Shown one piece after another: positions 1 to 14,559 of a stretch of 64,000 bases of DNA. Where the stretch lies: assembly GCA_020002185.1 (NCBI GenBank), contig CM034543.1:31448382-31512381 (forward strand), in the 5' to 3' direction. Made by a program: the position numbers and the translations under genes. Numbering within the stretch: the stretch's first letter is position 1; each line of letters begins with the position of its first letter. A model generated the notes under the pieces. It saw nothing but the letters and a program-made list of their open reading frames with translations, did not search any database and had not been told where the DNA came from. This DNA comes from Paraescarpia echinospica (lineage: Eukaryota; Annelida; Polychaeta; Sabellida; Siboglinidae).

Positions 1-260
1 TCTTTTCTGTTGATGTACCAACTTGTTGGAATATGACCCCTTTTAGAGTTAGATCACTTGAAAATATTACACAAGTCCAAAATTGACATTTCTAATGTTG
101 CTCCCCTATGCTATTGTTCCCTAGTGTATCCTCCCATCTATTGAGAACATGAATACTACTTAAAGACTTTGAGATTGACCAAAACGTTTCTTTTGATGTA
201 CCTTTGAGCTTTAGTTTCCAAGTATTTAGGGACAATAAAATATATTAATATTATTATTAT
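1..260 (+). mobile_element. LINE 3' end fragment with (ATT)n tail
   Basis: This matches the segment at about 20990-21205 of copy A. The recognisable piece is a degraded LINE C-terminus of the type R-W-N-x-P-L-S-V, followed by a 3' untranslated region ending in TTAGGGACAATAAAATA and an (ATT)n tail. The same 3' end recurs in copy B and, in both orientations, at 9108-9560. There is no functional reading frame. Confidence 0.6.
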
Positions 261-1699
261 CATTATTATTATTATTGTTATTATTGTTAACTGATTTGTG
301 TTAGCCCAATAATGCAAGGGTAATGACCTATATTTATTATTATTATTGCATGCAGGAACACCCCTTCCCATAACAGCTTGTCCATAGTGACCATGTGTAC
401 AGCATCGCCGTCGAGTCATGTCTTTTCTCTAAATGTACCAATCAAGTGGACCAAAATTACATTATACTGGTTTGCCTGCATCGTAACCAGCAAGTGTTAC
501 GTCACCAAGGATCATTTGCAAATAGTTGGTATTCGTGATTGCTTGTTCCTCTATTATGACTAGTGTTTATATTACATCGGATTATCACACAATAACCCAT
601 TCGGACGTTTGCTTCGACCAAATATCTATCGTTGTAAACATGCTGTGAATGTTTTCAAAGTGCTGGCATCTTCCGGGACATTCGCGCCTCTGAAGTCACA
701 TCTAGGGATACCGATAAGCGCACCAAAATTTCCTTTTCCGGAAAAGACTAGTTGCACTGCATTAATTGTGAAATTAGTAATATATTTAATTCTGGTAAAT
801 TATTGTCTTCGCGGAAATATAAATATACAGGAAGAAGTAATATAACATGAATTCAAGCAATCGAGGGTTTTTATACCTTTAACACCCAGCGTGTATGCAG
901 ATTACTCATCTTTCAAAATAAACGGCATTTTTTGCATTGCATTATGGAAAGGGAACTACGACATGGTGTTGTTGACCCCAGGACATTGTGTTTCCAAAGG
1001 CCAACCGAGCTAGCACATCAATCAATGGCGGCAAATTGACGGACACAATGTTCGCGACATTGCAACAACGGGTGCTAACATCAACATGAAAAGGATATAA
1101 ACCGTTGTAAACACCACAAGCATATTGAATCAATGAACTAATTAATGATTAGGAAGGATACATTTGAATTGTAGAGTAACTCTGGTGTCTTGAATCCCCA
1201 CGGGCTTATTATGAGAACCACCTATAACACCTCATAGCAATAATTGCCATACAAGCCTGCCGAAAGTGTAAATTATGTTAAGATATGTTCAATGTGATGT
1301 ACTACTCTGATACGCCATGATCTAATACAAGCTGATAAAGCGAGGCACATAGATGAATGAAATTGTTTTGAAAATGAGATGATAATTACCAAATATGTAT
1401 TAGTGATCGTTAATATTGTTATTATGTTTACTTTCACATGGTAGACGTGATGTGGCTCGCGTCTGTTTCGCTTTTGATATACGAAATATATCATCACAGT
1501 TCTTTTTGTAGTAGTAGAGTTGATAGATATGTAAATAAATTCAATATAAATATAAATAAATATATAAATGTATGATTAAAATGTCGATATGATAAAACAC
1601 TGTTAACCATACTTGTAAAAAGTCAATAGAAATTGCACAAAATGTAATCAATATGTAAATAAATAAATATATAATTTAAAAGGTGAATTCCACCGACAC

Positions 1700-1935
1700 A
1701 TATGATGCTTTCTTAGTTTGAAATATCCCGCCACAACTCTTGACACTGTTCACGGTCGAGTGCGCGCATAGCATCGAAGTCGGTGGGGCAACGTAGTGTA
1801 CGACCTATGCAGGTCCGCGCTGAACGGCGTCGGCAGAGTCGTCTGCGGTCGATCCTTGTTTGTCGTGACAACTGTGTCCACGGCGACATTGTTGTCGTTC
1901 GCTCGCTGAGCAGATGCGTTTATTAGTGATCAACA
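1700..1935 (-). pseudogene. Degraded LINE C-terminal fragment (copy 0)
   Basis: This is the diverged counterpart of the minus-strand fragments at 26209-26545 and 46894-47230. Here the reading frame is broken, but the + strand order of landmarks (CCCGCC..CAACTCT, TGTTCACGGTC, CAACGTAGTGTACGACC) is the same. Confidence 0.5.
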
Positions 1936-4900
1936 GAATGATAATTCTATTGTGAATGTTTGATGTATAATACATATTATAACTTAAAACAAGAACACAT
2001 TTTCCTGAAGTGAGGAAACTCGACTCGGAAAAAAATATTTATTGATGCAGTGCAGTTTTGTTTTTACGTTAGCACTAGCACCATCTCTCCAGCAACGAAC
2101 CTGTTTGACAATGTATGACATATTGACTTGTTTGAAACGTGCTACACATAAGAAGATGCGCTGGTTGCGTGTTTCTGTATTTATATATTGATACCCTAAC
2201 TTTAGGGGCAGTGTGATTGTATCTCCTCCGAGGGGCTGAGGACCACTCGCCACTTTCCATGTTGATTCGCTGTGCTGAACCATTGGCCTCTGCTCTACCA
2301 ATTTTTGATGTATTTAAAAAAAATGGTTCTTTTGAGTTATTTCCTTTGTGCAGTGAACGAATTGAATGGTGATACATTCACAAATGGGCACCACAACGAC
2401 GATACGTTCGATTTACCTGGACATTATTGTCACCAGCATGGAATGCCGTAATTTTCCTGAAATCAGCAAACCCGAGATCAGTAAAAGTTTGTTATTGATG
2501 TTTACGTTCATATAGTTTTGTTTTTACGTTAGCTTGAGCGTCATCTCTCCAACGTCATACCGGTTTGACACTGGTGACAGTTCAATTTGTTTGAAACGTG
2601 CTACACAATAGTAGACGTGCTGATTGTGGGTTTCTGTTTTTATATATTGATAGTCTAACTTTTGGGGCAGTGTGATTGTATTTACTCCCAGGGGCTGAGG
2701 ACCACTCAACTCTTTCTATGTTGGTTCGCTGCACTGATTGTGCATTAGCCCCTTCACCAATTTGATTTCAAAATGATGTTTTTACGTTGAGTTATTTCCT
2801 GTATCCAGTGAACGAATTGAATGGTGATACATTCACCAATGTGCACCACAACGACAATACGTTCGACTTACCTGGACTTCATTATCACCAGCATGGAACG
2901 CTATTATTGGAGACAGCAGAAATTAAGTGGTCAGTGGGAATGAATCTAAAGTCCAAATACTGTACTAGTGATAACCGCTGCCCTGATTTTACTGCTTCGT
3001 TGGTTATTGTAAACGTGAACACGTTCATCTACATCAGCTGTATGGGTGAGGCTATAGACAATGGTTGGTATCGGTGTACGAACAGTTTTGAGCGGGGCTG
3101 AGTGCTTCTCAGAAAATTCGAAATGGTGTTCGATTGAACAAATGTGCCATAGGGTAAAGTGTAAAACGATTTGAGTAGGTATAATTCATATCATTATAAA
3201 AAATGGTGGAACTTGGAAAGATACCTATGCTGAGTGTCGAATTATTTACCGAGAGGCTATTGTATATTTCAATTACAAACTTTCATCACATGAAACGTGT
3301 ACGAAAACATTGAGCTACAAATCTACATCCCAATCTACATACGTTAACAGGTTTAGCTATTCGTTAGTGTATGTAGGACTGTAGAGGTTTAAGCAAACGA
3401 CCGGCACAATAACGTAGTGTTTAATGTATTTCGCTTAGTTCGTTGCAGTTAGATTTATCTGTATCTATTCAGTTTCAATAAAGATGCGAATAGCGGGCTT
3501 TAAAAGTAAAATTTAATGAGAGCATTATTTAGCATGGTTGATATGTCGATGGGAATTATTGTAAGTAACGAACGTCTCGCTATTTGGATGTAGTTTTTGG
3601 TGAATCAAGTATGCGACAGTATTCCCTTAGCAAAACCTTTATACAATTTTATAGACAAAATAATCTATACGGAATATTCAATATATTGTTATATCGATTT
3701 TTCATGGCAAATTCAATTTCTACAGAATATTCCATATACTATTATATTTAATTATATATATTTAGTTTTGACCCTATCATTATATAGCGTACAACATAAA
3801 TTTCGCAGAATTCCATTGTACAAAATAATTTATAGAAAATACACCACACAAATCATATGGATTATTTTCTATTTAAAATATTCAATACATTTTTTGTTAA
3901 TGCTGAACAAAAAATTATCTCCGTAATCCAGGTATACGTCGAGGTGTGCTGCTAATTACCGAACTTCATTTTCTTATGCCAATTTATCCTTTGTGGGATT
4001 TGGTTCCACGTTTTCCTCAAATATATTTCAGTTAAATTATTTTGTTTGTAAAAACAGCAGCGTTTCAAAACGTGCCTCTCCGAATGTGCAGCAAGTCAAC
4101 AGCACCAAAATAGTCCGGAGAAAACGAGAGATGTCCCGTGTTCGCACCTTCGCTCAATTAATAATATGTAGACGTTGCTGTACAAAGGAAAATACGGTGG
4201 TTGGTGTATGTTTTCTGTCATAACTTAGTTACTATAACGTGCCAGGTGCTAAAGTTCACGTTGCTTGCTGGAACATACATCTTAGTAGTCAATTCAAAAT
4301 GTGTTGAAAAAGCGTCAAACGGTGTCGTCTCACAAAGCACAGCGACTCGTTATTGCTCCGATAGCTAGCCTAACATTATTTTTAATTAGAAAAAATTATT
4401 TACAAAGTTCTAGTTTACCACGGCATTGTCAACGAAATTCTGGTCCTTAATAAGATGCCTAGTCGTAATATAAAAATACACTAAGTGAAATTATACGTGT
4501 ATGAGAACCGTGAAGGAAATATGTACAACCAGCGTTCGATATAACTGCGGGCCCGCGAGCCTGGGGCCCGTGAATTTTCTGTCGGGCCCGCAACTGCCAC
4601 AAGTCACAGGTCCGGTTTACCCGCGCGGTTTTGGGATATATCTGCCGATTTTGCCATAGTTTTGTTAGCTAAGAACAGACAGGTACTACGAGAGAAGCGC
4701 TACAATGGTGTGTTCCAGAAGCATGGGCTGCAGGTTAGTGTGGACACAAGGCACGCGGTTGGTCACCAGAAAGAGGGGTCAGACATCATGTTGGAGGTGA
4801 AAAATATAAAGCATGCCGGTGCCATTGCGTACATTGGTGGACTAGTGTAGTGATTGCCAATGATGTGCGTGTATAAGGAGCAGTGCGACGGATGATGTAG

Positions 4901-5333
4901 ACAAGATATTGCGGACGCACTGGGGAAGGGAGAGGTGTCACGACAGACAGGAATACCGGTATATGAAACAAGTAAAAAGGGAACGTCTTAAGAAGTCGTG
5001 TCTATTCCAGTATCCGGAATCAGTCTGCAGAGCCAAAAATGTTATTCGACTCTCTCGCTGATGTATTATGATCTCAAAGGTACGGATGTTTGCTGAATCA
5101 ATGGTAGTTCGTCGCACTTACAGTCTTCGCCGGACTTGATTGGGGGAACCAGATGACACCAATAAGCAATTCCAAGTACTTGCGGTTAGGGCATTAGTCC
5201 CGTCCACCTTCGCTATTACCTATTATCACGTGTTTACTTATTAACAGTGTTGCATTCATTTTAACGTTTTAGTTGCATTAAACGCAGTTTGGCGCGCAGT
5301 ATACCTTCAGCGTTGTTATTCTAGTATGAGTCT

Positions 5334-5458
<125 letters not shown>

Positions 5459-6073
5459 ACTATGCTATATTAGAATATATTACAATAATTTAAGATTGTC
5501 TTGCCTTCAAATCTTTTATCTGGCCCTCGACATTTTCAGGTTACTGACCCGGTTGGCCCTTGACATTTTGAGCCTGATGTCGAACACTGTGTAAAACGTC
5601 ATCAATGTGTGCAGCGTTTACGTCAGAACGGGGATAACCGGTGCACACGTTCACTATAATTTGCAAGTTCGTTGGCATTCTTTGGAGATTTTACACTTAT
5701 AATCTACAAATTGTAATGCAATGATACATTAAATGAACCTTTCTTGCGTCCAATGGATGTTTACATTCAAATAATTATTTATACATCCTAAGCATGATGT
5801 GTGATTTCAGTAATGACTAGAACATAATTAAACCTGCCAAACTGAAACGCTAATGAGATGATTAAGTAAAGGCCTCAGCCATAATTATGTTGCAAGTTAT
5901 TATATAATTATATAATATGTAAATTGCACGCTCTTGCTATGGCTATAGATGTATAGTTACATGTTAATTCCATTACGTACTGCAATACTATACTAAATAA
6001 AACCACGATATCATATTATAATCTATCCATAACTTATATAAATTACAGCTAGTTTTGGGATTTTTTTTAACCT

Positions 6074-6383
6074 TAACGTTCGTTGACACCGCCTTGCTGT
6101 TGTCTGCTGGCACGCGACCCACATGTGGTTAATTATATGCGCCACCTGGCGAACGCTGCCTTTACTAGGACCAACATTTGACGCGTTTGTTTTCCAAAAA
6201 ACCCCGCGGTCTCTTTCCACCTGACACCAGCGTCATTTATTTCTGTGCCAGACGTAAGCTCCGCAGACTTCGCTTCCTTTGCGTTTGCATCCATACGATT
6301 TCCACTGGGAGTAGCCTGTCTTCGTCACTTGTCCCTCGAGTGCCAGCAGACAACAGCAAGGCGGCATCAACGAACGTTATCAC
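6074..6383. repeat. Foldback unit with inverted ~40-base arms around an exon relic
   Basis: The left arm (6074-6113) begins TAACGTTCGTTGACACCGCC. The right arm (6340-6383) is its inverted counterpart ending CAACGAACGTTATCAC. Between them lies the decayed last exon of the secreted-peptide family. The same structure recurs at 29468-29795 and 50035-50362. In the intact gene at 11.5 kb only one arm is present, in the 3' untranslated region (about 11428-11470). Confidence 0.8.
6165..6335 (-). pseudogene. Broken last exon of the Cys-rich secreted peptide family (relic P0)
   Basis: On the minus strand this reads W-K-S-Y-G-C, then G-S-x-x-C-G-A-Y-V-W, then V-E-R, and finally V-K-C-W-S and a stop. 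It aligns with the C-terminal half of the intact exon at 11528-11793. It is broken by an in-frame TGA at 6233-6235 where relatives have Trp, and by a frameshift before the last Cys block. The Pro/Arg-rich N-terminal half of the exon is absent and is replaced by the right inverted arm. No signal-peptide or propeptide exon was found next to it. Confidence 0.75.
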
Positions 6384-6599
6384 TTGACTGAAATTAACTG
6401 TATCTCATTGACTCTCCTTTTCCAGTCATAGTTTTTCTCCCGTCAATATATATATATATATATATATCCGCCTCATAGCTCGGTTATAATTTTGCGCGGT
6501 GTTTGAAACATGATGTAGAATGAAACTATACAAACTGTATATGTAATTACTTCTTACATACCGCAGGTATTGCCGATAGCTTGCGCGCAAGAAGTATTG

Positions 6600-9100
6600 T
6601 GGTCACTGAATGTAAAGGAACACTATCTCGAAACCACTCACTTGTTCTTTATTCGTCCACCCGAAGCGCAGAGCGTGGAGTGGTAGGTAAGGAGGTTCGG
6701 GCTCTCAATCGAGAGAACACGAGTAAGAATCTTCTTGCTGACGTTTCGACTATTGGGCAAGTTGGTCCACTCTACATTGCTCCAATTCAATCAGCTCTAC
6801 GAATGAGTACTTGGCAATAATCAGTGGTGGATACTTGTGTACAACTAGTCTTCGCGCATCAATTGCAGCGTGGCTGCATCGTCACAGATATGTCAAGAAG
6901 GTGATCGATTCAACAGGTCTGCCAGGCAGTAAATTGTAAAGCGCTTCGAGCAATCTCAAGGACTGGATCCAGCGTTACATATGAACCTATATGTACTGTT
7001 CCCTGAATGCGGTAGTGAAACGGTGATCTATTCCAATATCGTATTGAAGATGCTAGTACTTCGTCATGAACACATCGCACGATTTCGTGATCAAGCATAT
7101 TTTTAGTAACCATCAACTCTACGCATGATATTGAACTTGACCATACAAATGAAACTGAAACATAGGATTTTGCGTGAAATAATAACTTGCCGAAAAATAA
7201 GAGAATCAGCAATTTTGTTCCCAACAATTACAGTCATCATAGAAAACGTTACATTTCTCCTCGCCAATGAGAACTTGTTTCGATAAAAACAACCGCGTTA
7301 TGCCACCTGTCTTCAGAGGATATCAATGTCACTGGGTGTTTCGTTGTCTCACTATACTGTAAATCCTGCCTTCTGACGATAATCAACCAAGCCCGCCAAC
7401 ATATATTCGCTGAGTCATCTCATCGCTTGAGTACTTACCACCAACCAAGTCAACCCTTACAGAGCATGGGAAGAGGGCGACCTTTCAAGTTGAATACGTG
7501 TGGGGGCAATCTTCATCATCGTGGCCGAAAAAAGTCTTGATGAGCCCAGGCTCCTAAGTGTGGTTTGAGTATAAACCTGGTTGAGAGCCTTTTCTGGACT
7601 ACCCTCTCTCAAACTGCGAAAGCTCTTGAAGATCTGGCCAGTTGCGGATGTACTGCAAGCTATACAGGAAGGTGTTGATGCTACAAGTAGGGCTTTGTGT
7701 GCACCGCCACATGCACATGTGGAGGAAGCTGTCTTCGTCGCCTCGGACCTCCTCCGACACCAAATCCCAACTAACACCATACTATTGTACTTAGATGGAT
7801 TATACCTTATATAATATTGCTCCACGCCTGGTATTATTGTTCTATATTCAGACGTGATTGACATTACCCAGCTACAATTCAATTCCTATCTTAAAATGGA
7901 TAGACCCTCATAATGTTTTCTGTCATTTCTGATTGCATTACCTTTCATACACTTCACACAATGTGCGTCGTTGAATGCTGATGTTGAAAGAATCGAAATT
8001 CATGATTCTGATATGATCGGTTTGAACTGTACTAACAATATACGGATTGTGTGGCACTTAGTGGTCATCACCTTGACCTTCTGGACTGGACTTTGACATC
8101 GTGAAGGCAAAAGGATACATTTATTTCACTATAACGTGATTTGATCTATCATGTCATACGTCTAACCTAAGATAACTAACTCCAACATCAGATACATCGG
8201 CGAAGTATAGCTATTTTATGCCACATTCTCGTGAGCTTGACCATGGATGATAACGAAAACCTCTTCCATCAATTGGGCATTCCAAAAACTATCATAATGC
8301 GTGACCGATTTGGATTGATGCCAGTTAGCGGGTGTTAACGGATCCCAAAATGTGTGTCCTATATCATGATTTGATCAGTACCTATCACAGGTAACCTGTG
8401 CCAAATTTGGAGATTCCAAAAATGAACATTGAAACACCTCATACAGCAGTCTATGGATGTTGCTTCCAACGGCTGTAGTTGCTTCCCAGTCGGGCGTGTG
8501 AGAGATGCCTAGCAGCCAGTGTAGACAATGTAATACACTGAACCTTTGGCCCTCTGGGTCTTGTATGATTATACATGCTAACATAACTAATTGTTTATTC
8601 ACTTTTATATATTTCAGTGATGATTCTATTTTTCATGTATTATTTAATTTCTTAATCGAATTTTTAAATCTTTGTCAATATACCCTTGCTTGGCTGCACG
8701 ATTATTATTTTTTAATATTGTATTGTACGTTTTGAGGTTGAAAACGAATAATGACATTGAATATGAGTATGTTTGTGACTGGCAACGACGAAAACGGTAT
8801 TTTATGCGGCAGTAACAACGTAAGTGATAAATAAAGGGAAGCGGGTATGCAGAGAATTATTACAGCGAGCGTAAATTAACCTGGTAGCAGCATCCATTGG
8901 TGGCGTAAGCCTGCACTAACATGTGCTTATTACTATCCATGTTACAGCCATGCTCGGAACGATACCTAGCGCCATGTGATGCGCACAATAGAGATAATAC
9001 ACGCAGTCACATTTTCAGAGTTCAAAAGTAATTTCGCCTAATAGTCAATCAGGTTCGCTGTGAGGGGTGAAAGTTATTGCAAATAATAATAATAATAGTA
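6600..9100. other. No recognisable gene
   Basis: This stretch interrupts copy 0 relative to A. It holds short open frames on both strands (for example 7457-7882 minus, 141 codons) with no motif I recognise and no conserved partner in the window. Around 6640-6800 there is retroelement-like sequence that I could not classify. Confidence 0.5.
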
Positions 9101-9107
9101 ATAATAA

Positions 9108-9560
9108 GGTAACTTCTTTTGCGCCTAAATCCACGGAAACCAAGCTCAGAGGCGCATCAATACAAAAGGGTTAGTCAATCTCTGAATCGGAATGTTCTCC
9201 CTGTTAAAGCTAGATAAGATAAAAATATTATACAATTTCGCCGTCATTTGAACACTTACCTTTATAATCTTGCGATACCACCTTAGCTCTATGGCGTATC
9301 GATACATCTGGTGACGACGTTAATATGGCTTATCGAGTTTGAAATTGACTAACCTTTTTGAATTGATGCGTCTCTGAGCTTGGGTTCCGATTATTTAGGC
9401 GCGAAAGAAGTTACCTTATTATTATTATATAAAATTCGTTAACAGGCGAATCGATGCGCATGGGAGTTAAGGTGGATATGCAAGGTTGTAAAGGTAATAT
9501 TTTAAATGACGGCAAAATTGTATAATATTTTCAACTGATCTAACACTAAGAGGGATCATA
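9108..9560. mobile_element. LINE 3' end inserted in opposite orientation into another copy of itself
   Basis: Segments 9109-9183 and 9343-9420 are reverse complements, ending AAGGTAACTTCTTT and AAAGAAGTTACCTT. A second pair, about 9193-9310 and 9440-9555, is also reverse complementary. The order X, Y, X', Y' means a plus-strand copy (about 9190-9425) sits inside a minus-strand copy split into 9109-9183 and 9440-9555. Both match the LINE 3' end at 21060-21205, including the ATTATTATT tail. Confidence 0.7.
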
Positions 9561-10255
9561 TACCAGAGAGTTAAGCAACATAAATACCATAGTTCAATAT
9601 TAATTTTGATTCTATGAACAAAAAAGTAAATAAGAAATAACAGTGGATATCTGGAAATAGCGTATTTTAATATTTAAATGCATGTATCGGATGCTTCCTG
9701 AAAAACATGTTTAACAGGAGCATAGGAGACATATGCGCCATAACAATACAAAGGCTGCTTATTTTCTATCGTAGGCGATTTGACCTGCTGCGCTAGTTGC
9801 ATGACTCGACCTATATGCCCATATAAGTCGAACTGTGATTCCATTGTATGCTTGCAGACGGATGTAATCTGCTTGCGAAATATTGGCTTATTTAATCGCT
9901 AAGTGTTGGGTTCTTATTTGGACTGCTAAGCGGATTCATGGTTTAACAAATATTTAGTCATACTGCCAGACAACATAACAGTGTACTGGAGTCTATCCAC
10001 AATGTTTGTGGATGTTTCGAATTCCCTATGGTTGACAGAGTGGCACAATGCAATTTCTAATTCAGTAGACCTTCTTGTTCTAAAAAACATAAAAACACAT
10101 TGGTAGACTCCATTGCTCGGTTCAACCCAAATTCACTGATTGACGGCAGGACTATAGTTTGAGTGTGTTCTACTCAGTATCGACGGGATCTTCGGAAGTT
10201 CGTAAACTGTAGACGATTGCCGTTCATATTCGCTCAGACGAATCCGCCATTTGAA
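9560..10255. other. No recognisable gene
   Basis: AT-rich intergenic sequence, with no open frame or motif that I can support. Confidence 0.5.
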
Positions 10256-10257
10256 TT

Positions 10258-11420
10258 TTTTCTCGATGTGCGAATGTCAAGTTGTGATGTGTGTGGGACG
10301 TGACGTATGACGTGTGACGTGTGTGAAGTGTAAGGTATGACGTGAGAGTGACGTGTGTGATATATGACGTAAGAGGTGCGAGAACGCTCTATCTCTCTAC
10401 CTCAATGCCGCACTCGATGCAGTTCTCTAGCTGCATTTCTGCTTGGTATATTTTGAAACGCAGCACCATTATGAATTACTGTGCAGTAAGGTAACACGTG
10501 GATGACTGTTCGATTACCGGGTGATCACATCACCCTGTGTATGACTGAAGATCTCTTACAGTCCCACTGAATACAAGAATCAACACGTTGCCACCTGCTG
10601 TTCAGTGTTCTGCTTTCACATGTCAGTTAACCAATGAAACACACACGTAACGAGCTCACGTACGGTTCTGCACCTTCACGTCGGGCTGAAGAATAAATGT
10701 GAGAGAATAAACATTTGTGCGACAGTTTCTCGAATACCTTTTCCACCAAGTCGAACATGCAACCACATACGAACTTAATGGACCATAAACAAAAAACTGT
10801 CTGTGGCAGCAGGAGGGAAATATGAGGTAGTTCCTAATGCATGGGGCATGGGGAGTTGCGAGGTTGAAACCCCTGACACGTTTCTTCTCGTGAGGTTAAG
10901 ATCACATCGACAGTAGTATGCTTTAAACGAGTTGTGATAGAAGGGTGTGTGCTTGAGTGATCAATGTATTCAATATCGGCCCAATGTTCCGATCGTGAAA
11001 GAAGATTGTCTTGATTATCTCGCAGACGCTACATAATGCCTACCTTATCTGTGTATTTGGCATTGTACTATATCAATCGTTTCACAACAAAACATGTTTT
11101 AGTGATTTCCGGATGTCTACGGTCATACTGAAATCAAAACACATCCATTTTTGGCGGAATACCTTTTATTATCACTGATTCCTTGACCACATATAATGTC
11201 ATACAATGTGTCAAGGCAGCTCACCGTGGTACAAGAAATCGTACCATGTAACAAGTTACCGGTGATAGCTCAGGTGGGTAAGGAGTGTTTACATAATTAT
11301 TTTATAGTTTTCATCTTTCCAAGATCACACAATATTATAATAAAATACGTGAGCATGATATATATCGACAGATGAATTATAACTGTATAATGAGAATCCA
11401 TTACAGAGAGTCAATTACAG
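10258..11420. repeat. Copy 0, second part: matches A 31480-32545 and B 52060-53127
   Basis: This shares the TGACGT-rich stretch (10290-10370), GATGCAGTTCTCTAGCTGCATTT, and the tail AATATTATAATAAAAT near 11340 with copies A and B. It lies just downstream of the intact minus-strand peptide gene, as the B counterpart does for the gene at 53.3 kb. The block duplication therefore carried the peptide gene with it. Confidence 0.85.
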
Positions 11421-11427
11421 TCACGTG

Positions 11428-11527
11428 ATAACGTTCGTTGACACCGCCTTGCTGTCGTCTGTTGGCGTTGTGGCAAGCCTTGATGGAGAAGTGGTGAACC
11501 ACATGCGCCACCTGGCGAGCGCTGCCG
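11428..11527 (-). other. 3' untranslated region of P1 with CTCF-like motif and one inverted-repeat arm
   Basis: Immediately after the TAG, the minus strand reads GGCAGCGCTCGCCAGGTGGCGC (motif at 11505-11517). It then continues through the sequence that forms the arms of the foldback units elsewhere (about 11428-11470). The poly(A) site is not certain; a minus-strand AATAAAA at about 11165 is one candidate. Confidence 0.55.
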
Positions 11528-13294
<1,767 letters not shown>

Positions 13295-13480
13295 TGTCTC
13301 CACACGGCAAGTGTGTAAAATAACTGGAGTTCGTGAGATAGACGTTAACCAATGCCATTCAATGCTTGGAGAAACACTTTGAACATATTCTCCTTTTATT
13401 AAAAACAAACATCAAACCAAATTACCTGATTCTACAACAAGAAGGTCTTCGTTCAGGTGTCGAGGCCTGCTCTGTCTGTG
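13295..13480 (-). other. 5' untranslated region and first intron of P1
   Basis: A 5' non-coding exon probably runs from a start near 13478 to a donor CAG|GTAATT at 13426/13425. An intron then ends with CTCACGAACTCCAG at about 13324, preceded by a branch-like GGTTAAC. The short remainder (13323-13295) leads to the ATG at 13294. The ATG choice is supported because the signal peptide starts exactly there; the longer open frame upstream runs through the putative intron. Confidence 0.6.
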
Positions 13481-13560
13481 TTGAATCACACATATTCCCT
13501 CTTTATATAGCAATCAACAGTGGCTGCCGTGCTGTGCCTACGTGATCCTTGTCTCGTACA
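13425..13560 (-). promoter_or_regulatory. TATA promoter of the P1 peptide gene
   Basis: On the minus strand TATATAAAG (13501-13509) is followed about 25 bases later by GATTCAACACAGAC, an initiator-like site. The whole cassette is repeated on the plus strand at about 18470-18605 with the same spacing, which argues that it is a real conserved promoter. Confidence 0.75.
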
Positions 13561-13860
13561 AAAACACCGAACGAACCTCTTTGTTAAAATGCAGACTATA
13601 CCTTTAGCGCGCTGTCAAGCAAACCATAGATTACTTTAGCTTGAACACGTGTTCATTGTCACCTGAATTATATTGTACTGCCTTCTCGAATTTGACGTCA
13701 TAAACAGGTGCGTTTTTCAAAAAAGGTCGTTTGTACCGAAAGGAAATACAGTTTTTAGTTGAGTGTCTGCGACACCATCATCTTGTCGTACGGAGGACGG
13801 ATCTCATGAAAGTCGCTCACAATATACCACTGCATGTTGTCTGATATTGGCCATTATTCC

Positions 13861-13956
13861 CAATCTCCAAGCAGCGACGCGTTCTGGTCTCGAGCTCCTT
13901 CCAACTTCATTCTTGGAGGGAGCTCGTGACCGGAAGAGAGCCTCTGCTTGGAGATT
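13861..13956. repeat. Imperfect hairpin with ~38-base arms
   Basis: CAATCTCCAAGCAG...CGAGCTCC (13861-13898) pairs with GGAGCTCG...CTGCTTGGAGATTG (13918-13956), separated by about 19 bases. Confidence 0.8.
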
Positions 13957-14559
13957 GCATGATTCTCGGTGGCGGATTAAGCAGCAGGCACTTATAGGCA
14001 CGTACCTAGGGCCCACGAAGACTAGGCGCCCAAGTACATATCCGAGCGTATTCTTGTACACTCAATATTCCTGAAACCCAGCTAGCAAGACATGATTTGC
14101 TCAATGATGACTACTGCATCAGTTTAATTGGTACTACATTTGCCCAATGAGTTTTGCAAGCTGGGGATAATCCCTATGTTTTAGTATTTAACACACACAA
14201 TAGAGCTATTATTACATAGCTTACGGTAAAGAAGTGATAATTAATTACCTCTCTGTTCAACCCTTTTCTTTCGAATATATTCGTCGATATGGGAATAAAG
14301 TAATACGCCTAGAATCGTATTTCTCTTTAACAATCTGTGAACAATTCACATTCAATATAGCTGCGCTCCCGATATGCCATTGCATAGTTTCGTATGTTCA
14401 GGGACTGTTTTTATGAATGCTGACTAAAAGTAATTAACTTAACTGACGATTCTGTCACAGAATATTATCCGAAGAAACCGGCTTTTTTGCATAACACCTC
14501 TTCTTGATCATTGCTCAAATATCATTTGCAGGTAATGTAGATGTAAAAAGAACACAGAG

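Noticed and set aside
6640..6800. Possible Penelope-like element end with a hammerhead ribozyme (GAAACGTC on the minus strand)
   Set aside because: GAAAC and GTC are present but the required CTGANGA core is imperfect (CTGATTGA) and no Penelope protein is nearby. Too weak to call.
7457..7882. 141-codon minus-strand frame
   Set aside because: No motif, no splice support and no related copy in the window. Length alone is not evidence in this much sequence.
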